DNA from: Rhizomys pruinosus
Taxonomy: Eukaryota; Chordata; Mammalia; Rodentia; Spalacidae
DNA length: 64,000 nucleotides
NCBI GenBank assembly: GCA_009823505.1
Contig: VZQC01007977.1
Coordinates: 971,333-1,035,332, forward strand
Reading direction: 5' to 3'
Numbering within the stretch: position 1 is the first letter of the stretch; every line of letters starts with the position of its first letter. The notes under the pieces are model-generated. The model was not told the DNA's origin. It saw only the letters and a list, made by a program, of their open reading frames with translations, and did not search any database. Made by a program: the position numbers and the translations under genes. This document shows, one piece after another, positions 41,544-52,812 of this stretch.

Positions 41544-42335
41544 TCCATCCCCTTTCTTTGGTCCTTACAAATTGGATGCACCAACCTGTTCTGAGAGAGT
41601 CCCTGGGTCTTGGAACAGAAGGCAAGAGTCTCTGATATGACATATCAAACTGTTGGGTCTGTCCAAGTTCTGTTTCAACAGACTGGTGACTCATTTAGGA
41701 GTCTCCTTTTCATTGTACTAATAAAACACACAAATAGTAAGAAGTACAGACATCCAAATAAACATTAACCATTATAATAAGTATACTATGGGCACAAACA
41801 CAAATGCTTAGAGGGACATCACTGCTCTTTAACAAAAGGATGGCAGTAGCTTTCTATTGTGGCCTATAAAGTCTTCTGCCACTAGTGGGTGCTAAGCTTG
41901 CAATATCAGTTAGTATCAGTTGTGTGTCCTACACCCCCCCCCCCCAAGAGAGCAGGCCATAGATCCAATTGGAATTTTTCTGGGTTTACATGTACCAGGC
42001 TGCCACTATTGCACATCTTCTTTTGGCATGTAAAACTGCAGCATATGAGGTCTGCCGTAGAACTTCAGAGACTATTTCTCTCCAGCAATTTGCATAGTGC
42101 TCTCTAGCACCATGAAGGTCAGCTGTCCATTTGCAGTGCAAGGTCTCAGCATAATTTTTCTTTCTCATGTTCACATCACGTATATTCAGCAATAGGGTCT
42201 TACTATCTGTTTCTTGTGTGCACCCAATGTTATAGACAAATAGCCTTTGTTTTGGGGGCCTCAAGAGCCTCCTGGGCCAACAGCTCCTGGTAGGGCAGCC
42301 CACACCTGGTACTGAAGTCTTTATCTACCAATACA
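41544..42335 (-). mobile_element. Older relative of L1 long 3' UTR
   Basis: Blocks such as 'taagtcttctgccactag.gg.gctaagcttg' type and 'ctcctgggccaacagctcct' align in order with 15700-16060 and 20200-20330, at lower identity. It is read as an older copy of the long 3' UTR seen in the L1 at 19262-25710. A retrovirus-like internal region next to LTR copy A is the alternative. Confidence 0.45.
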
Positions 42336-42486
42336 CCTTATTTAACCATAAAGCTCCCGAAGATTTCATAGTTATCCCTGGCCCTGATACACACCCCCCC
42401 CTTAATGAATTTACTCTTTATCTTTGTATCTTCAGGTATATTGGATATCTCTCTATATGTAAAACACTCAGACACTAACATTAGGG

Positions 42487-42647
42487 TTTTTTTTTTTTTT
42501 TTGGTCTTTTTGAGACAGGGTCTCCCTGTAGCCCCAGCTGTCCTGGAACTCACTCTCTAGACCAGGCTGGCCTTGAACTCACAGAGATCCGCCTGCCTCT
42601 GCCTCCCAAATGCTAGGATTAAAGGCGTGCACCACCATGCCCAGTTT
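42487..42647 (-). mobile_element. B1 SINE
   Basis: T-run, 'ggtctttttgagacagggtc', ending 'gtgcaccaccatgcccagt'. Full length. Confidence 0.93.
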
Positions 42648-43180
42648 AACATTAGGTATTAAATCAAACATAAACCAGGTCCAACAAAACATGGGGAAGG
42701 TTTTATCTATTTGTACCAATTGTTGTCTCAAAAGATTCATATTGGGTACAACAGCATGAATAAGAGGCCTTAATTTAGTTAGCTCTTCAGCATCTGTAGT
42801 CATTTTCTTGAATCAATTTGGTATCCTGGGGTTTTTACCTGCAGCCTCACTGCACTTCTTTAGCTTTGATAGACTCATTGGGCCTGGCTTAAGCTGCCTA
42901 CCCCTGCACAGGGCCATGGAGGAATAGATCTCCTTTTGCCTCTGCTGTATTGGCCAGTTAGCTGGGTCAGGCAGGCCTTGGGCCTGACTTCTGGCTGTAG
43001 TCACAACATCTGGTTTCTTTTCGCTGGCACTATCTGGCTGCTGGGGGAAGTCCCAGCTGGGCAAACTGCTCCTACCCCCAGCAAGATTTTTCTCAGCAGA
43101 TAATGTTTAACTTGGGGGGCTCATTATCCATCCCCCAAATTTTTATTCTTCCTATGCCTTTTATGGACTTTTACTCAGGC
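42648..43180. other. Sequence without recognised feature
   Basis: Moderately GC-rich from 42830 to 43110. An 83-codon minus frame (43064-42813) has no motif. It could be retroelement-internal sequence. Confidence 0.35.
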
Positions 43181-43199
43181 TTTTTTTCTTTCTTTTAGC

Positions 43200-43291
43200 C
43201 AAAAAAGAAAGAAAGAAAGAAAGAGAAAAGACAATCCTCCAATTCAGGTGATATGTATATGTATGTATGTATGTATGTATATATTTAGGTA

Positions 43292-43351
<60 letters not shown>

Positions 43352-43352
43352 G
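43200..43352. repeat. Compound microsatellite (GAAA, GTAT, AT, AC)
   Basis: Short (GAAA)n, then (GTAT)n at 43257-43280, (AT)n, (AC)n at 43321-43340 and (AT)n again. It lies within an L1 3' UTR. Confidence 0.9.
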
Positions 43353-43354
43353 TG

Positions 43355-43632
43355 CAATACAAGTTGGAGAGAGCAACAACAATAATAATAAAATAACTGG
43401 AAAAAAAACAACTGAAACAGTGAAGTTCTCTCAAAAGCAATAAGCTTTAAGACATGTACGGCAGAGTGCATTAACTAAAGTGGGGTGGGGGGCACGGAGA
43501 GGGGAATGATTCTAAATTGGATTGAGAAATGATGTATGATGTATGAAAAAGTTTACTAACAATAAAAAATATATTTTAAAAAAGAAAGAAAGAAGGAAAT
43601 AAAGAAAAAGTGAAAAGAAATTAACCAAGTCA
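43355..43632 (+). mobile_element. L1 3' end
   Basis: Plus-strand terminus: 'agcaacaacaataata', 'acatgtacggcagagtgcat', a G-rich tract (43480-43504), 'gatgtatgaaaaagttt', 'aacaataaaaaatat' and an A/G-rich tail. It gave the model for the twin-primed insertion at 36446. Confidence 0.75.
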
Positions 43633-43966
43633 TCAAATTGTTTTAATCAGACTTCTTTCTGTCAGAGGTCAGACAGAGTGTTGGTCACTTGTGGCAGGGG
43701 GGAAGCTAAGAAAGGGAACAGACTCAGAGTCAAACAGACTCCACAGAAATTGTTTGGCACATGAAAAAAAAAACCCAGCAGGAACCTGAGAGCCACAGAT
43801 CCTGATGAGTTTTACATTCCAACATGGGCACACAGTGTGCTTAAACAGCTATTGTGGTAGCAGTCTGTGTGTGTCACTTTGACTCTTTATGACATAGAAA
43901 AGGCTGCCAATTTCAGGCTCTAAGCAAAAATATCTTTAAAGAGAATGTATAATGAACATCACCACC
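43633..43966. other. Sequence without recognised feature
   Basis: No repeat recognised. It is the left flank of LTR-like copy B and is not related to the flank of copy A. Confidence 0.4.
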
Positions 43967-44470
43967 TGTGGGATAAAATATATCTTCTTTGAAATGGATT
44001 TATCATCAGATGAACTGCAAACTACAAAGATGGAGTCTGGTTTACTTAGAGGGAGTAGCTAAGGGCGAAGCAGAGCCCCCAGCGAGGTTTCTGCAATGTT
44101 GGCATTTCTGCAATGCTCCCAAGAACACACAGGGAATTTTGGGACACCGCTAGCACCATGAAGGGGCCTGAAGCATAGAAAAAGCCTGCCATGCAGGGCT
44201 GGAGGTCTCTCGCCATTTTGTCATCATGGACAGAGGACACAGAATTCATGCCAAGTCTCTGGGCGGCCATAGTGAAGAAGGAGAATCACTGCTCGTCATG
44301 TAAGAGATGTTGTCTCTATTCACTCTGTAGACAAACCTGATAAACTCTCTAGTCCAACTAAGATTGGAGAGTCTGCTCATTGCTTTGCCTAGTAACCGGG
44401 AAACAGTTAGTGGTAGAGGCAAGGCAGGATGCTACAAGTGTGGGCACACGGTAGGAGGAAATTCTTTGCA
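43967..44470 (+). mobile_element. LTR-like repeat, copy B
   Basis: 504 bases from TGTGGGATAAAA to ..TTCTTTGCA, the inverse of copy A, without the B1 or the minisatellite. Shared inner blocks include 'tcatcatgg', 'gagaatcact.ctc.tcatg' and 'cattgctttgcctagtaa'. Class and internal partner are unknown. A short frame near its end contains 'GCYKCGHTVGG', which looks like half a zinc knuckle but lies inside the repeat and is probably chance. Confidence 0.5.
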
Positions 44471-45289
44471 ACAGAATTGGCAAAGTCAAGGCAGGATTAG
44501 GCACAAGCAAGAGCTCAGGAAAAATGATGGCAAGCTATCTTTTATTGGAAAAGCTGCTAACTGAAATAAAGCTGGAGGCAAACGCAGAAGGAATCCTGGC
44601 GGTGCAGACTGTCTGCATAGTGTGTGCAAGTGTAGCTGCTACATGGATTGTGCAATGGACTTGAAGATTCGGAACTAGACTGAAGCCAAATAGGCAGATA
44701 GAGTCAGTGGGAAAAATCCCCGGCTGGCCATCTTCTTCTCAGTAGTATGGAGTAGCATGCTTACTTGACCAGTGGGGCCACAGTGTGAACTTGGTATTAT
44801 TTTGAAAACCACAGAGGGTCTGGAGCAGACTTTATGAACCCTGAAAATAGCGGATCAAAGGCGGGATGTGCAACAAGCCGGGGTTGAGAAGTAGCCTGGA
44901 TATTACACCATGCTATTAAGGTTACGTCCCAAGTAGGAAAGAAGGCCCAAAGAGAGATTAAAGATCTAAAGGAAAAGTCAGAGCAAGAAAAACAAAAAGA
45001 GGCTGGTCTCCTCAGTATTGACCTCTGCCCTCACCAGTAACTTGCATAAAGGTGAAAAGGAGGGAGAAGTGTCAGCCTGGCACTGTTTACAGCTAGGAGA
45101 CCCAGGAGATAACGATAAAACAGGAAGTGATGTAGGAAAAACACCAGATGCTCTTTGGGTTTGACCTTTAACACAAAGAAAGGGAAAATCCATGTTTCAA
45201 CATGCTAATGGTGGCTTTAGCAATGGCCTATTTCGGGAAACTAAGACAGTCAAGGAACACTCAGCATTGGAGAAACTGGAATTAGGAAA
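44471..45289. other. Possible retroelement-internal sequence
   Basis: A purine-rich segment that follows LTR-like copy B on the plus strand, as internal sequence would, together with 45470-45777 and 45950-46290. No intact gag, protease or polymerase motif was found, so this is only suggested by position and composition. Confidence 0.3.
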
Positions 45290-45290
45290 G

Positions 45291-45453
45291 AATTTTTTTT
45301 TTCTTTTTGGTATTTTCGAGACAGGGTTTCCCTGTAGCCCCAGCTGTCCTGGAACTCGCTCTGTAGACCAGGCTGGCCTTGAACTCCCAAAGATCCGCCT
45401 GCCTCTGCCTCCTGAGTGCTAGGATTAAAGGTGTGCGCCACCATGCCCATCGG
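45291..45453 (-). mobile_element. B1 SINE
   Basis: 'gtattttcgagacagggttt' to 'tgtgcgccaccatgcccat'. Full length. Confidence 0.93.
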
Positions 45454-45777
45454 GAAAGACTTTCAAGCAGGCAGTGAAGGAGCCCCTCACCACATTACTT
45501 GTAAGGCTGTGGGACCTAGGAGTGGGTGGAATTATTTTAAGTGCTGCAGAAACAGGAAAGCTGAGTAATATAACCACACATCCTGCCTTGAGACATAAGC
45601 TGCATAGCCTGAGACAGCACAAGAGGAAGAAGTCCTGAATGGATTGGCTAATAAGAGCCATTAGTAACATGTGGTTATCACCAATAGAGGTTCCCATAAA
45701 TACCGGAGAAGGAAGGGTGGAAAATGATAGGAGACAGGTGAGCATCATTGAGGGAACTAGGTATGCAAAAAGCAATA

Positions 45778-45955
45778 TGCCAGGCATGGTGGCACACGCC
45801 TTTAATCCTAGCACTCTGGAGGCAGAGGCAGGCGGATCTTTGTGAGTTCAAGGCCAGCCTGGTTTACAGAGTGAGTTCCAGGACAGCTGGGGCTACAGGG
45901 AGACCCTGTCTGGAAAAGACCAAAAAAAAAAAAAAAAAAAAGAAAAGGAAAAAAA
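45778..45955 (+). mobile_element. B1 SINE
   Basis: 'gccaggcatggtggcacacg' to 'gggagaccctgtctggaaaa', A-tail of about 20. Well preserved. Confidence 0.94.
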
Positions 45956-46339
45956 GCAATATACAGTACCCAGTTTACTGGACCAGTTAGGGCTGTGCTT
46001 ACCAGTGATTTAGGAAAAATCTTGATTGAACAAGGACTTGACAGTGGTATGAAACTTCAGTGGGTGCGCTGAGTCCCTTGATGACAGAGTCTTTGTAAAG
46101 TAAGAGAGGCAATGTCAAATCTAGGTGACTTAGACCAAGATGTAAAACATGTCTGTAGAAGAGTGAAGCAACCTAGAAGAGCTATAAAAAGGACAAAACA
46201 AAAAGGAAGTCTGCTTGGGTTACTAGGAGGCAAACGTGGCAGGATCTGTGTCAAGCCCAAGTTCCTAAAGGAAAGGTTGAGAAAAAGCCAAATTTGTTTG
46301 TTTGTTTGTTTGTTTCTTTTACTTTTCTTTTGGCTAAAA

Positions 46340-47195
46340 GATGTCATGTTTTCCTTAAGGAAGTATTTGAAGGCCCGTCCTTGGCAAGACCAAACAACCA
46401 TCAATCCTGCCCTTGTGCTCCACACTGGGGTCTTTCCTCCACATGGTCACCCAAATGAGGTCCAGTAAACACCACGTCCTGTCTTGATCTTTCTGTACTG
46501 GCCTCCATGATACAGCCTGGGTAGTCCAACAATGGCAGTCTATACTCTGAAGAGGTGGAAACCCTAGTAGCTCTCAGTCTACAAGCTGGATGTCTCAGCA
46601 GTCCCCATCTAATTGAAGGTTTAGAGGATTCTTGGAGAGACATGAATCTTCAGTCCATATTGGAGGGTTAAAAAACTGTACCTCATGTCTTTGAAGGAGG
46701 GAAAAAGCAGTGGTAGTCACAGAGTAGATGGACTTGCCAGTAAGAATTGAAGACAGGCAAAACAACAGTGCTCTTTTCTTTCTTTTTGTCTTTTTACTAA
46801 GATCTCAAGTTTTATATCTGAAGTACAATTTTTCAGGCCTTACTGATTATTTCTGGTTATAATTTCCTTTTGGATGCTTAATTCCACACAGTTAGCCCAG
46901 ATTAACCAAGGTTTTTGTTTTTTCATGGTCAGTTGAGGATCTGGTCCTCAGGGGTCACTGTTTTTTTTTTTTTTTTGGCAGGGGGAGGGGAGCCCCTGGG
47001 TCCTTTTAGCTTTTCATTTACCAGTTCCATCCACTTGAGGACAAAGTTAGGTCTTGCTAGAACAGGCTTCTCTTTTTGAAGCATGAGCAGAACTTTCCAC
47101 TTTATAGACTGAACACTGGCTGAAGTCCCATTAGTGGATCTCCAAGACCTCCCTACACAGGAAGACTGGTGACTCACATTCACAGGAAATTTCAA
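46340..47195 (-). repeat. Unrecognised retroposed repeat, copy 2
   Basis: Matches 630-1507 throughout in the same orientation. The left end has an A-rich tail complement including (TTTG)n at 46297-46316. On the minus strand an 88-codon frame (47195-46929) reads 'WKVLLMLQKEKPVLARPNFV' and looks coding-like, but the frame is broken in copy 1 by an indel. It may be an old retroelement or a twice-retroposed transcript. Confidence 0.55.
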
Positions 47196-47724
47196 GAGGT
47201 TTAATTTCTATTGTCTGCTTGACTCTACACAAGGCTCTTGCCTTGGGTTCTGGACTGCTGTCAATAACATCCTCATCAGTGTCTCCGAAGCAGGCAGCCA
47301 GCTTAACTTAGAATGGGAAGAAAAGCAGAGTGACAAAAGACATGTCCAGACTCTTAATCCGCCATGCTCCCAAGCCCACCTGAGTGCCTTAAATGAGGAA
47401 TGCAACTGTTCCCCACCTCGGGGAATGGCACAAACAGCTCCTCTGAGCCCATCCATTGGTTTAGCGGCTCTGCTCTTCCTGGTGATCAGGAGGACCAGTG
47501 GTCCCCAGGTCTATAGGGTGCTTTGACCACTTTTCCTGGTTACTAAAAGGTTATTCTAGTTTCTGTTCTGATAAAGCACCACACTCTCTGCATGTTACCG
47601 TTGACTTCAGTGCTCTTGTTCCTCTTAGCTAGTGATCACAATAATGCAATGAATCTATGAGACTTTTTTTTTTGCCTTCCTTTATTCTTGAAGCTAAGAG
47701 CCAAATATACCATCAAGGTGGCTA
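47196..47724. other. Sequence without recognised feature
   Basis: No recognised repeat. An 82-codon minus frame (47456-47208) has no motif. Confidence 0.4.
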
Positions 47725-47838
47725 TCATGGGTAATCAATGTAGCCAGCTCATCCATTCTTTGTCATGGGTAATCAATGTAGCCAGCTCATCTATTCTTTA
47801 TCATGGGTAATCAGTGTAGACAGCTCATCCATTCTTAT
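47725..47838. repeat. 38-bp tandem repeat, 3 copies
   Basis: 'tcatgggtaatcaatgtagc' + 'cagctcatccattcttt' repeats at 47725, 47763 and 47801. Confidence 0.93.
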
Positions 47839-48154
47839 TTGCTCTAACATGCTTAAAGAACACTTTGGAAGGTATTAAGATGAATAATAGTGAAAGATAC
47901 AACCATCATCTAGTAGAGAATAAAAATGCCACGTAATTAAAAGTTTAAAATAAGAAAAAAAACCAAAGTATTATTAGGAGGAATAGTACTTTGAGGAAAG
48001 CAAGGGAATGAGAAGGAAGTAGTAGTAGTGTTTGTGGAAGTGTGGTTGTGGCTGGCTTTTCTGAAGATGTGACCATTTTTTCTGAGCCCTGGTTGAAAGG
48101 AAGGGTGCACTTTATGAATATTTGGTGGGGAGGTATTTAAGCTTTTATTTATTT

Positions 48155-48319
48155 ATTTATTTATTTTTATTTTTTGGTCTTTTTGAGACAAGGTCTCCCT
48201 GTAGCCCCAGCTGTCCTGGAACTCGCTCTGTAGGCCAGGCTGGCCTTGAACTCACAAAGATCTGCCTGCCTCTGCCTCCCAAGTGCTAGGATTAAAGGCA
48301 TGCACCACCACACCTGGCT
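48155..48319 (-). mobile_element. B1 SINE with TSD, in a B2
   Basis: Full antisense B1 ('ggtctttttgagacaaggtc' to 'gcaccaccacacctggct'). Flanked by the direct repeat 'aagcttttatttatttattt' (48139-48158 and 48320-48339), which is the tail of the B2 to its right, so the B1 entered the B2's A-rich tail. Confidence 0.92.
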
Positions 48320-48538
48320 AAGCTTTTATTTATTTATTTTTATTTTATGCATATGAGTGTTTTGTCTGCATGTATGTAAATGCAACTTTTGGCACTTTGG
48401 TGGCCAAAAGAGGGCATCATATCCCCTGAAACTGGAGTTACAAACTGTTGTGAGCCACCATGTTGGGACTGGGAATGGAACCTGGCTCCTCTGCAAAAGC
48501 AGCTAGTGCTTTTAACTGGGGAGCCATTTCTCCAGCCC
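48320..48538 (-). mobile_element. B2-like SINE
   Basis: 'atgcatatgagtgttttgtc' to 'ggggagccatttctccagcc'. Host of the B1 at its left end. Confidence 0.88.
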
Positions 48539-48539
48539 C

Positions 48540-49460
48540 AAGCATGCTATTAACAAATACAAGACCCCAAGTCTGAAGTGTGATTAGCATGTTTGAGGCA
48601 TAGCAAGGGGTCCAGTGAGGAGTCAGGGCTATGAGGAAGAGAATGGACAGAGAGTAACTGGAGGCATTTTTGGGACAAGAGTGTATGCAGACCCCCCCCC
48701 CCTGAGAATTTTGTTCCAGTGAGCTGCCTTTGAGCCAGGGAATATGATCTGTTGTATACTTTAAAAGTGTCATCATGGCTACCTTGTGGAGAACAGATTG
48801 TACTTTTGAATACATTCTCTGCTATTTGTTTAAAGAAACTCTATGTGAATTGGTATACTTTCAGGCTTGCAGATACTAATTATGCTTTAAAAACTGAATA
48901 GTCTAAGTCCCATTTTTCTCTTACTCTTAAATTTTATAGATTGCCATGGCAAGGTGAAGGCAGATTTATTAACGTTGAATAGCTTAGCCATGGCAGTTCC
49001 ATTAGGAAGACCTGATAGCATCTTCATAATAGCTAGAATTTTCTAAACATTACAGGGGAAATGGCATTGCCCTCCCCAACCCTTCATGCTATCCCAAACT
49101 CCATCCAGCTACCATCTGAGAACACTTTATTGGTTCTCATGCTTTGGAGGGTCTCATGAGCAATTCAAGTTCAATCTTCATTATTCATCAAAGCTATCAT
49201 ACATCCATTAGGTCATGGAAAATATGTAACAAAGGACTCAGGAGAAAGGAAGACTTCCACAGCATCTGCCCAAATTGTTTATAATCCAGTTTAAGCCACA
49301 ACATGGCTCAAGTGAGAGTTGAAGGTATAGAGTGGATCTTGATTATGTGCTGGGTGAAGAATTAGCAAAATGGCTCTTTTAGTTGAATAAGCAAGTGCTT
49401 TGTGAGAACAGAAGTGCTCTATAAAAAGCAAGCTGTTTGTGGCTGCACTCAGCTATAGAC
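48540..49460. other. Sequence without recognised feature
   Basis: AT-rich, ordinary sequence. No repeat family or coding signal recognised. Confidence 0.4.
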
Positions 49461-49467
49461 GCAGGCA

Positions 49468-49511
<44 letters not shown>

Positions 49512-49514
49512 CAC
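49468..49514. repeat. (AC)n microsatellite
   Basis: About 20 AC units, then 'atgcacgcgcacacac'. Confidence 0.95.
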
Positions 49515-49576
49515 GCGCACACACATATCTAATTTTCAAGGGCTGACAAATGATATTTGGGACAGAAGTGATTTTC

Positions 49577-49734
49577 CTTTTTTTTTTTGGTCTTTTTGAG
49601 ACAGGGTCTCACTGTAGCCCCAGCCTGCCTGGAACTTACTATGTAGAACAGGCTGGCCTTGAACTCACAGAGATCCACCTGCCTCTGCCTCCTGAGTGCA
49701 GGGATTATAGGTGTGTGCTACCACGCCCGACCGT
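49577..49734 (-). mobile_element. B1 SINE
   Basis: 'tggtctttttgagacagggt' to 'gtgtgctaccacgcccgacc'. Full length. Confidence 0.92.
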
Positions 49735-49924
49735 GATTTTCTTTTATAAAAATCACTAAAGAAAGAGTCTCAATACCCTCAGAAGGGGGAGATTTACCAG
49801 AGTTAAAGACATAAAGGCTGGGAAAAACTAAGCCCTATAAATTGTTGATTTAGAAGTTTTTAGAAAAACTTGGGTTTTTTTTCTTTCCTTTTTTTCATTT
49901 ATTTTTCTTTCCTATCCAAATTCC

Positions 49925-50840
49925 TTTTACAATGTCAGTATTACCATAACCAGGCAACAACCTAACATAAAAACAAAATTATAGGTCAATATCTCTGATG
50001 AACATTTATGCAAAAATTCTCAGTAAAGTACTTACAAATGGAATTCAGGAACACTTTGAGAAGGTTTTCCATGATAATTAATCAAGTTGACTTAGTCACA
50101 GAAGTGTAGGCATGGTTCAACATAAATCAATAAATGTAATCTACCACATAAATAAAAACCCCATGATCCTCTCATTAGATACAGAAAAGGCCTTTGAAAA
50201 ATATCCAAGACCCCTCAATGAGAAAAGTCCTGGAGAATCTAGGGGTACAGGAGGCACACCTCAACATAGTAAAGTCAATATACAGCAAACCCACACTGAT
50301 TCCCATGCTACGCGGAGAAAAAGCTCAAAGTATTTCTATCAAAATCAAGAAGACAAGAATGTCTACTTTTTCCGCTACTGTTCAATACAGTGCCTGAAGT
50401 CTTAGCTAGAACCATAAGATGGGAGGAGATAAAAGACATGTGGACGGGGAGAGGAGAAGTCAAAGGATCTTCATGTGGAGATGATGTGATTCTGTATATA
50501 AAACCTCCACCAGAAAACTCCTATAACTGATAAACACCTTCAACAAAATAGTCAGATACTAAATTAACACACAAAAAAGCAGTTGCCTTCCTATTTACCA
50601 ACAACCGATATGTAGAGAAAGAAATCAGGGAAGCTATCCCATTTGGAATAGCTTCAAAAATATGGAATAAATCTAACCAAGGAAGTGAAAGACTTATACA
50701 ACAATGCAGAAAGAAACTGAAGAAGAAACTAAAAATATGGAAAGACTTCTGATGCCCATGGATTAGTAGAATTATGCCTGTGAAAATGGCTATCCAACAA
50801 GAGCTACCTAGGATTTCAAAGCAATCCTTATCAAAATTCA
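49925..50840 (+). mobile_element. Old L1 ORF2 fragment, reverse transcriptase region
   Basis: Plus-strand remnant of the L1 reverse transcriptase. One frame gives 'VLENLGVQEAHLNIVKSIYS' (about 50215), and 'ggagatgatgtgattctgta' near 50477 preserves the GDD-type catalytic site of the F/Y-x-D-D box, followed by the thumb region. Stops and frameshifts divide it into frames of under 100 codons. Both L1 ends are missing, and it is much older than the other L1s here. Confidence 0.8.
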
Positions 50841-50860
50841 TTTCTTTTCCTTCCTTTTCT

Positions 50861-50968
50861 TTTTGAGCAGGGTCTCACTGTTTACTCTGGATGGCTTTGG
50901 TCTCATCATTTTTCTGCCTCAGTGTCTTCACTACTAGGATTACAGATGCATGCAATTGTGTTTGGCAT
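50861..50968 (-). mobile_element. B1 SINE, old
   Basis: 'gagcagggtctcactgttta', 'ctactaggattacagatgca' in antisense B1 order, diverged and incomplete. Confidence 0.6.
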
Positions 50969-50973
50969 ATGGC

Positions 50974-51250
50974 TTTTTTTTTTTTTTTTTTTAAATTTTT
51001 TTTAAACTTTATTTATTTATTTTATTTATTTCTGTATGTGTATCAATGTACTGTCTGCATGCAGGTCTGTGCACCCGTGTCGTGCAATGCCGCGGAGGTC
51101 AGAAGAGGGTCTCGGATTCCCCTGGAGCTGGAGTTCTCCTGGAATTGGAGTTTCAGACGGCTCTAGGCCGCCATGTGGGTGCCGGGGATAGAACCTGGGT
51201 CCTCTGTAAGAGCGGTCGGCGCTCTTAACCGCTAGGCCATCTCTCCAGCC
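50974..51250 (-). mobile_element. B2-like SINE with TSD
   Basis: T-run, (TTTA)n, 'gtactgtctgcatgcaggtc', 'gaggtcagaagagggtctcg', ending 'gccatctctccagcc'. Direct repeat 'catatggc' at 50966-50973 and 51251-51258. Confidence 0.93.
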
Positions 51251-51258
51251 CATATGGC

Positions 51259-51964
51259 CAAGTTTTATTAAAGATTTTTGAGTCTGGACTAGACTGCATT
51301 TGGGTAGAGTTTTTGAAGAGGCAATGCAAATATGCAAAGACTGTTTCAGATGACTCCAAGGTGCGCTTCAACCCTTAGATGCAGTGACTGTAGGGTTCTT
51401 GAAGAACCTTGAAGTCCAGAGGGCTTGGACTCGTCTTCCTACAGTCTAAACTGTTGATTCCAAATTTATCTGTAGAACATATTTAGTTTCTTCATTTGTT
51501 TCAGCAAAGTGAATAAAAGATTTTGTGAAAAGAATGTGTCATGCTTCAAAGGTCTACTTAAACCTTTTTAATGATAGAAAAACTTTCAATATAGCAGCTT
51601 TCCAAAAGAACTGCAGTGGTAAGTGTTGAGTATCTGCTGTCGAATTCCACAGTCACGAGACTTATAGAAGTGTTTGAAAAGTAAACTGTGTGATGGAGTA
51701 ACTGAACTCTAGTTTTAGATAATTTTAATGGATTTAAATTTAAATTGACATAGCCCCATGAAGCTGGTAGCTTTTGAACAGCACAGTTACAAAGCAGCCT
51801 GAATTGTTGAAGAATCTTATACAGAAGAATTAAGTACATGAACATTTGTATTTTACTGTAAGTCAAGTAAGTATGGTTGTTTATTCACATTTCATTTTAT
51901 GTATTAGTATGTATGCATGCATGTAATTTTAAATCTCTCTGTGTCTGTCTTGCTGTGTGTTCTT
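51259..51964. other. Sequence without recognised feature
   Basis: AT-rich sequence with no recognised repeat. The 102-codon minus frame (51866-51558) has no motif. Confidence 0.4.
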
Positions 51965-51967
51965 TGG

Positions 51968-51969
51968 TC

Positions 51970-52019
<50 letters not shown>

Positions 52020-52070
52020 AATCATCTATCTATCTATCATCTATCTACCTTCATCTAGCTATCATCTGTA

Positions 52071-52104
<34 letters not shown>

Positions 52105-52192
52105 GTATCTATCTATCTATCATTTATTATTATCTATATGTCTATCTATATACCCACCTATCTACAATCTATCATCTATCTAGAATCTATAT

Positions 52193-52234
<42 letters not shown>

Positions 52235-52354
52235 ATCTATCTGTAATCTATCATCTAGCTATCTATCATCTGTAATCTATCTATCTATCTACTATCTATA
52301 TGTCTATCTATATAACCACCTATGTACAGTCTATCATCTACATAGAATCTATAT

Positions 52355-52396
<42 letters not shown>

Positions 52397-52732
52397 ATCT
52401 CTATCTCTTTATCATCTATCTCTATTCATCTATCAACTCATCACACAAATCCTCATCTATCGTATCTATTCTATCTTATCTTATCTATCATCTATAATCT
52501 AACATATACCTTCTATTATCTATCTATCATATCTATTCACATCTATCATCTATCAACAATCCTATCATCTATCACTATCTATCTTATCTATCCATCAACT
52601 ACCAATTCTGATCTATCTATCGTATCTTCTACTCAAAATCATCATTCTATCTTAAACATATATCTATTTATATCTTTCTATATCTATGATGCACAGATTT
52701 CTATCTATCTATCATCTATCTATCATCAATCA

Positions 52733-52767
<35 letters not shown>

Positions 52768-52812
52768 ATCAATCTATCTATCTATCATCTATCTACCAAT
52801 CATCTATTTATG
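51968..52812. repeat. (ATCT)n microsatellite, about 0.84 kb
   Basis: Several pure (ATCT)n blocks (51976-52020, 52068-52120, 52195-52235, 52355-52395, 52735-52767) separated by 'catctgtaatctatc'-type variants that recur in the same order at 52060 and 52265. That indicates block duplication within the array. From about 52430 to 52690 the array is much more irregular. Confidence 0.95.

Noticed and set aside
44364..44564. Zinc-knuckle-like 'GCYKCG' frame as retroviral gag
   Set aside because: Only half the CCHC spacing is present and it lies inside the LTR-like repeat; probably chance.
45425..45814. 129-codon minus frame
   Set aside because: Both ends lie in B1 SINEs and the centre has no motif.
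48438..48815. 125-codon minus frame
   Set aside because: Its C-terminal part is B2 SINE sequence; no independent coding evidence.
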